Below, in pieces: positions 62,319 to 64,000 of a DNA stretch of 64,000 nucleotides; positions within the stretch are counted from its first letter, which is position 1; every line of letters starts with the position of its first letter. The stretch covers positions 2,852,902-2,916,901 of the forward strand of contig NZ_CP101508.1 of assembly GCF_024380015.1 (NCBI RefSeq), given 5' to 3'. A program made the translations under genes and the position numbers. Under the pieces are notes generated by a model that made no database searches, was not told the origin of the DNA, and saw nothing but the letters and a program-made list of their open reading frames with translations. This stretch comes from Photobacterium atrarenae (GTDB taxonomy: Bacteria; Pseudomonadota; Gammaproteobacteria; Enterobacterales; Vibrionaceae).

Positions 62319-63344
62319 ATGAAAGGCCTGATGAAACTACTCCGGAGTAACCCGAAGGCAATGGCCGGGCTCACCATTATCGTGCTGTTCGTCCTGGCCG
62401 CTGTATTTGCCCCGCTGCTGGCCAAACACGCACCGGACAAACGCACCGGCAACCCGCATGAATATCCGGCATTTGTGGTGAAAGCCGCGCAACACAACCC
62501 TGACGGCTGGGTGGCGGAAAACCTGGCCGACAACCGCCGTACCCTGCGGATGTCGAAACAAGCCGACCACGCCCTCGGCACCACCCGCATGGGCCGGGAT
62601 ATCTGGGCCCAGGTCCTGTACGGGGCGCGCACGTCACTGGCCGTCGGCTTCGGGGCCGGGTTTATGGTCTGCTTCCTCGCCACCGTGGTGGGTGTGTCTG
62701 CCGGGTACTTCGGCGGCCGGGTCGACGATGTCCTGTCGGCAGCCATGAACATCATGCTGGTGATCCCCCAGATGCCGCTGCTGTTTGTGATTGCTGCCTT
62801 TATCGGCCAGGCCGGCCCACTCACCATCGCCATCGTCATCGGGATGACCTCCTGGGCTTGGGGCGCACGGGTCGTCCGGGCACAAACCCTGTCGCTACGG
62901 GAGAAAGAGTTCGTCAAAGCCGCGGAAGTGCTGGGCGAGTCCTCCTGGCGGATCATCATGGTGGAAATCCTGCCCAACCTGATCTCAATTGTCGGCGCCA
63001 GCTTTATCGGATCGGTGATGCTGGCCATCATGACCGAAGCGACCCTGTCCTTCCTCGGGCTGGGGGATCCGAACTCGATCAGCTGGGGCATCATGCTCTA
63101 CAACGTCCAGGCCTCCTCGTCCATGCTGGTCGGCGCCTGGTGGGAACTGCTGACCCCATGTATTGCCCTGACCCTGATTGCTATCGGCCTGGCGCTGCTG
63201 AACTTTGCCGTTGATGAAATTGCCAACCCGCAGCTGCGCTCACACAAAGGCATGCGCCGCTGGAAGAACCTGGCGCAACAGAACAAGAACAAAACACCGG
63301 CAACTGTGGCGACACAGCCGGCCCTTGAAGGGGGAGAAAAATAA
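62319..63344 (+). CDS. Chitin-oligosaccharide ABC transporter permease 2 (DppC-like)
   Basis: A 341-residue partner permease with the DppC-type layout: N-terminal helix (AMAGLTIIVLFVLAAVFAPLLA), a periplasmic insert (about 32-95; includes HALGTTRMGRDIW, the DppC signature), further helices, and the EAA loop (REKEFVKAAEVLGESSWRIIMVEILPN). Its C-terminal tail is a basic, Gln/Asn-rich stretch. GGAGGG lies ahead of the ATG. It overlaps the following ATPase start by one base (TAATG). Confidence 0.9.
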   Translation: MKGLMKLLRSNPKAMAGLTIIVLFVLAAVFAPLLAKHAPDKRTGNPHEYPAFVVKAAQHNPDGWVAENLADNRRTLRMSKQADHALGTTRMGRDIWAQVLYGARTSLAVGFGAGFMVCFLATVVGVSAGYFGGRVDDVLSAAMNIMLVIPQMPLLFVIAAFIGQAGPLTIAIVIGMTSWAWGARVVRAQTLSLREKEFVKAAEVLGESSWRIIMVEILPNLISIVGASFIGSVMLAIMTEATLSFLGLGDPNSISWGIMLYNVQASSSMLVGAWWELLTPCIALTLIAIGLALLNFAVDEIANPQLRSHKGMRRWKNLAQQNKNKTPATVATQPALEGGEK

Positions 63345-64000
63345 TGACCAACCCACAAATCTCCATCCGCAACCTGTGCGTCGACTACATCACGGATGCC
63401 GGCGACGTCCGGGCCGTCAACAATGTCAGCTTCGACATCGGCAAGGGCGAGGTCTTCGGTCTCGCCGGCGAATCCGGCTGCGGCAAATCCACCGTCGCCT
63501 TCTCTCTGATGCGCCTGCATAAGCCGCCGGCATTTATTACCGGCGGGGAAGTGCTGTTCGACGGCCATGGCGACATCCTCCAGTTCAGCGAGGATCAGAT
63601 CAATGCCTTTCGCTGGAGCGAGATCTCCATGGTGTTCCAAAGTGCGATGAATGCTCTTAATCCGGTCCTGACCATGGAAGAGCAGTTCTGTGACGTGATT
63701 ATGCGCCACACCAACTTCACCCGACAGCAAGCGATTCGCCGTGCCGAAGGGTTGCTGGAGATTGTCGATATTCACCCGAGCCGGCTGCAGGATTACCCGC
63801 ACCAGTTCTCCGGCGGCATGCGCCAGCGCCTAGTGATCGCCATCGCCCTGGCCCTGAACCCGAAAATGATCATCATGGATGAGCCAACCACCGCGCTGGA
63901 TGTGGTCGTTCAGCGCGAGATCCTGCAAAAAATATACGCCCTGAAGGAGGAATTCGGCTTCTCCATTCTGTTCATTACCCATGATATCTCGCTGATGGTC
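63344..64000 (+). CDS. Chitin-oligosaccharide ABC transporter ATP-binding protein (cut by window end)
   Basis: The first 219 codons of a DppD-type ATPase; the gene continues past the window. Walker [10 protein letters not shown] (42-50), Q loop ([11 protein letters not shown], about 98-107), signature FSGGMRQR (155-162), Walker B MIIMDE (175-180), D loop (TALD) and switch His H213 (ITHD) are all intact. It is co-transcribed with the two permeases, with one base of overlap. A second ATPase gene would be expected next, outside the window. Substrate inferred from the operon context. Confidence 0.9.
   Translation, partial: MTNPQISIRNLCVDYITDAGDVRAVNNVSFDIGKGEVFGLAGESGCGKSTVAFSLMRLHKPPAFITGGEVLFDGHGDILQFSEDQINAFRWSEISMVFQSAMNALNPVLTMEEQFCDVIMRHTNFTRQQAIRRAEGLLEIVDIHPSRLQDYPHQFSGGMRQRLVIAIALALNPKMIIMDEPTTALDVVVQREILQKIYALKEEFGFSILFITHDISLMV

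Overview
The window is chromosomal DNA from a gammaproteobacterium of the Vibrionaceae. The evidence is gene content and order. The block thrABC-grcA-nfo-ung, arcA/arcB, a GGDEF gene, yhcC, two consecutive glutamate synthase operons, mtnN-cbiB-btuF and a TRIC-type channel gene follows the order I recall from Vibrio cholerae chromosome 1. The block tyrS, M23 peptidase, erpA, clcA, hemL, AI-2E-type gene, rsmC, chiS and chitin-oligosaccharide ABC transporter also matches that chromosome. Base composition looks clearly GC-richer than typical Vibrio (judged by eye), so a GC-rich relative such as Photobacterium is possible. I would not name a genus from this. No tRNA, rRNA, prophage, CRISPR array or complete insertion sequence was seen. 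The window is nearly all core genome.

Layout. 1-9.2 kb: dsbC (cut by the window edge) and xerD, fldB, brnQ, trmN6, srmB, yaaA, an alanine/glycine:cation symporter and a small DUF3545 gene. 9.2-17.8 kb: a hemerythrin-domain gene, the repair genes ung and nfo, the FNR-boxed stress gene grcA, and the threonine operon thrL-thrA-thrB-thrC with a classic Thr/Ile attenuator. 17.8-29 kb: aceK, a small outer-membrane-like protein, an RraA-like protein, a DUF3293 protein, arcA converging on an arcB-lipoprotein pair, a PAS/GGDEF diguanylate cyclase and yhcC. 29-41.5 kb: two complete but clearly different glutamate synthases, the first resembling the Bacillus type and the second the enteric type. 41.5-46.4 kb: mtnN-cbiB-btuF (one operon), a TRIC-family channel behind a CRP-type promoter, and a VOC plus questin-oxidase-like pair behind a perfect inverted repeat. 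46.5-55.2 kb: tyrS, a cell-wall endopeptidase, erpA, clcA, hemL, a tiny Cys-rich membrane protein, an AI-2E-type permease and rsmC. 55.2-64 kb: chiS and the start of the chitin-oligosaccharide uptake operon (binding protein, two permeases, first ATPase, cut by the window end).

How it fits together. There is a respiratory/redox theme (ArcA, ArcB, FNR-type boxes upstream of grcA and arcA, hemerythrin protein, Fe-S insertion). There is a nitrogen/amino-acid theme (two GOGATs, threonine operon, BrnQ, alanine symporter). There is also a chitin sensing and uptake module. The least explained items are: a pair of about 163-bp palindrome-ended repeats that each begin right after a stop codon in the same orientation; a small unannotated ORF without a normal start codon upstream of arcA; a lipoprotein translationally coupled to arcB; the VOC/questin-oxidase pair with its operator-like hairpin; and shared TTTTGACGG motifs in the chiS and chitin-transport promoter regions. 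I found no clearly new defence or metabolic system.
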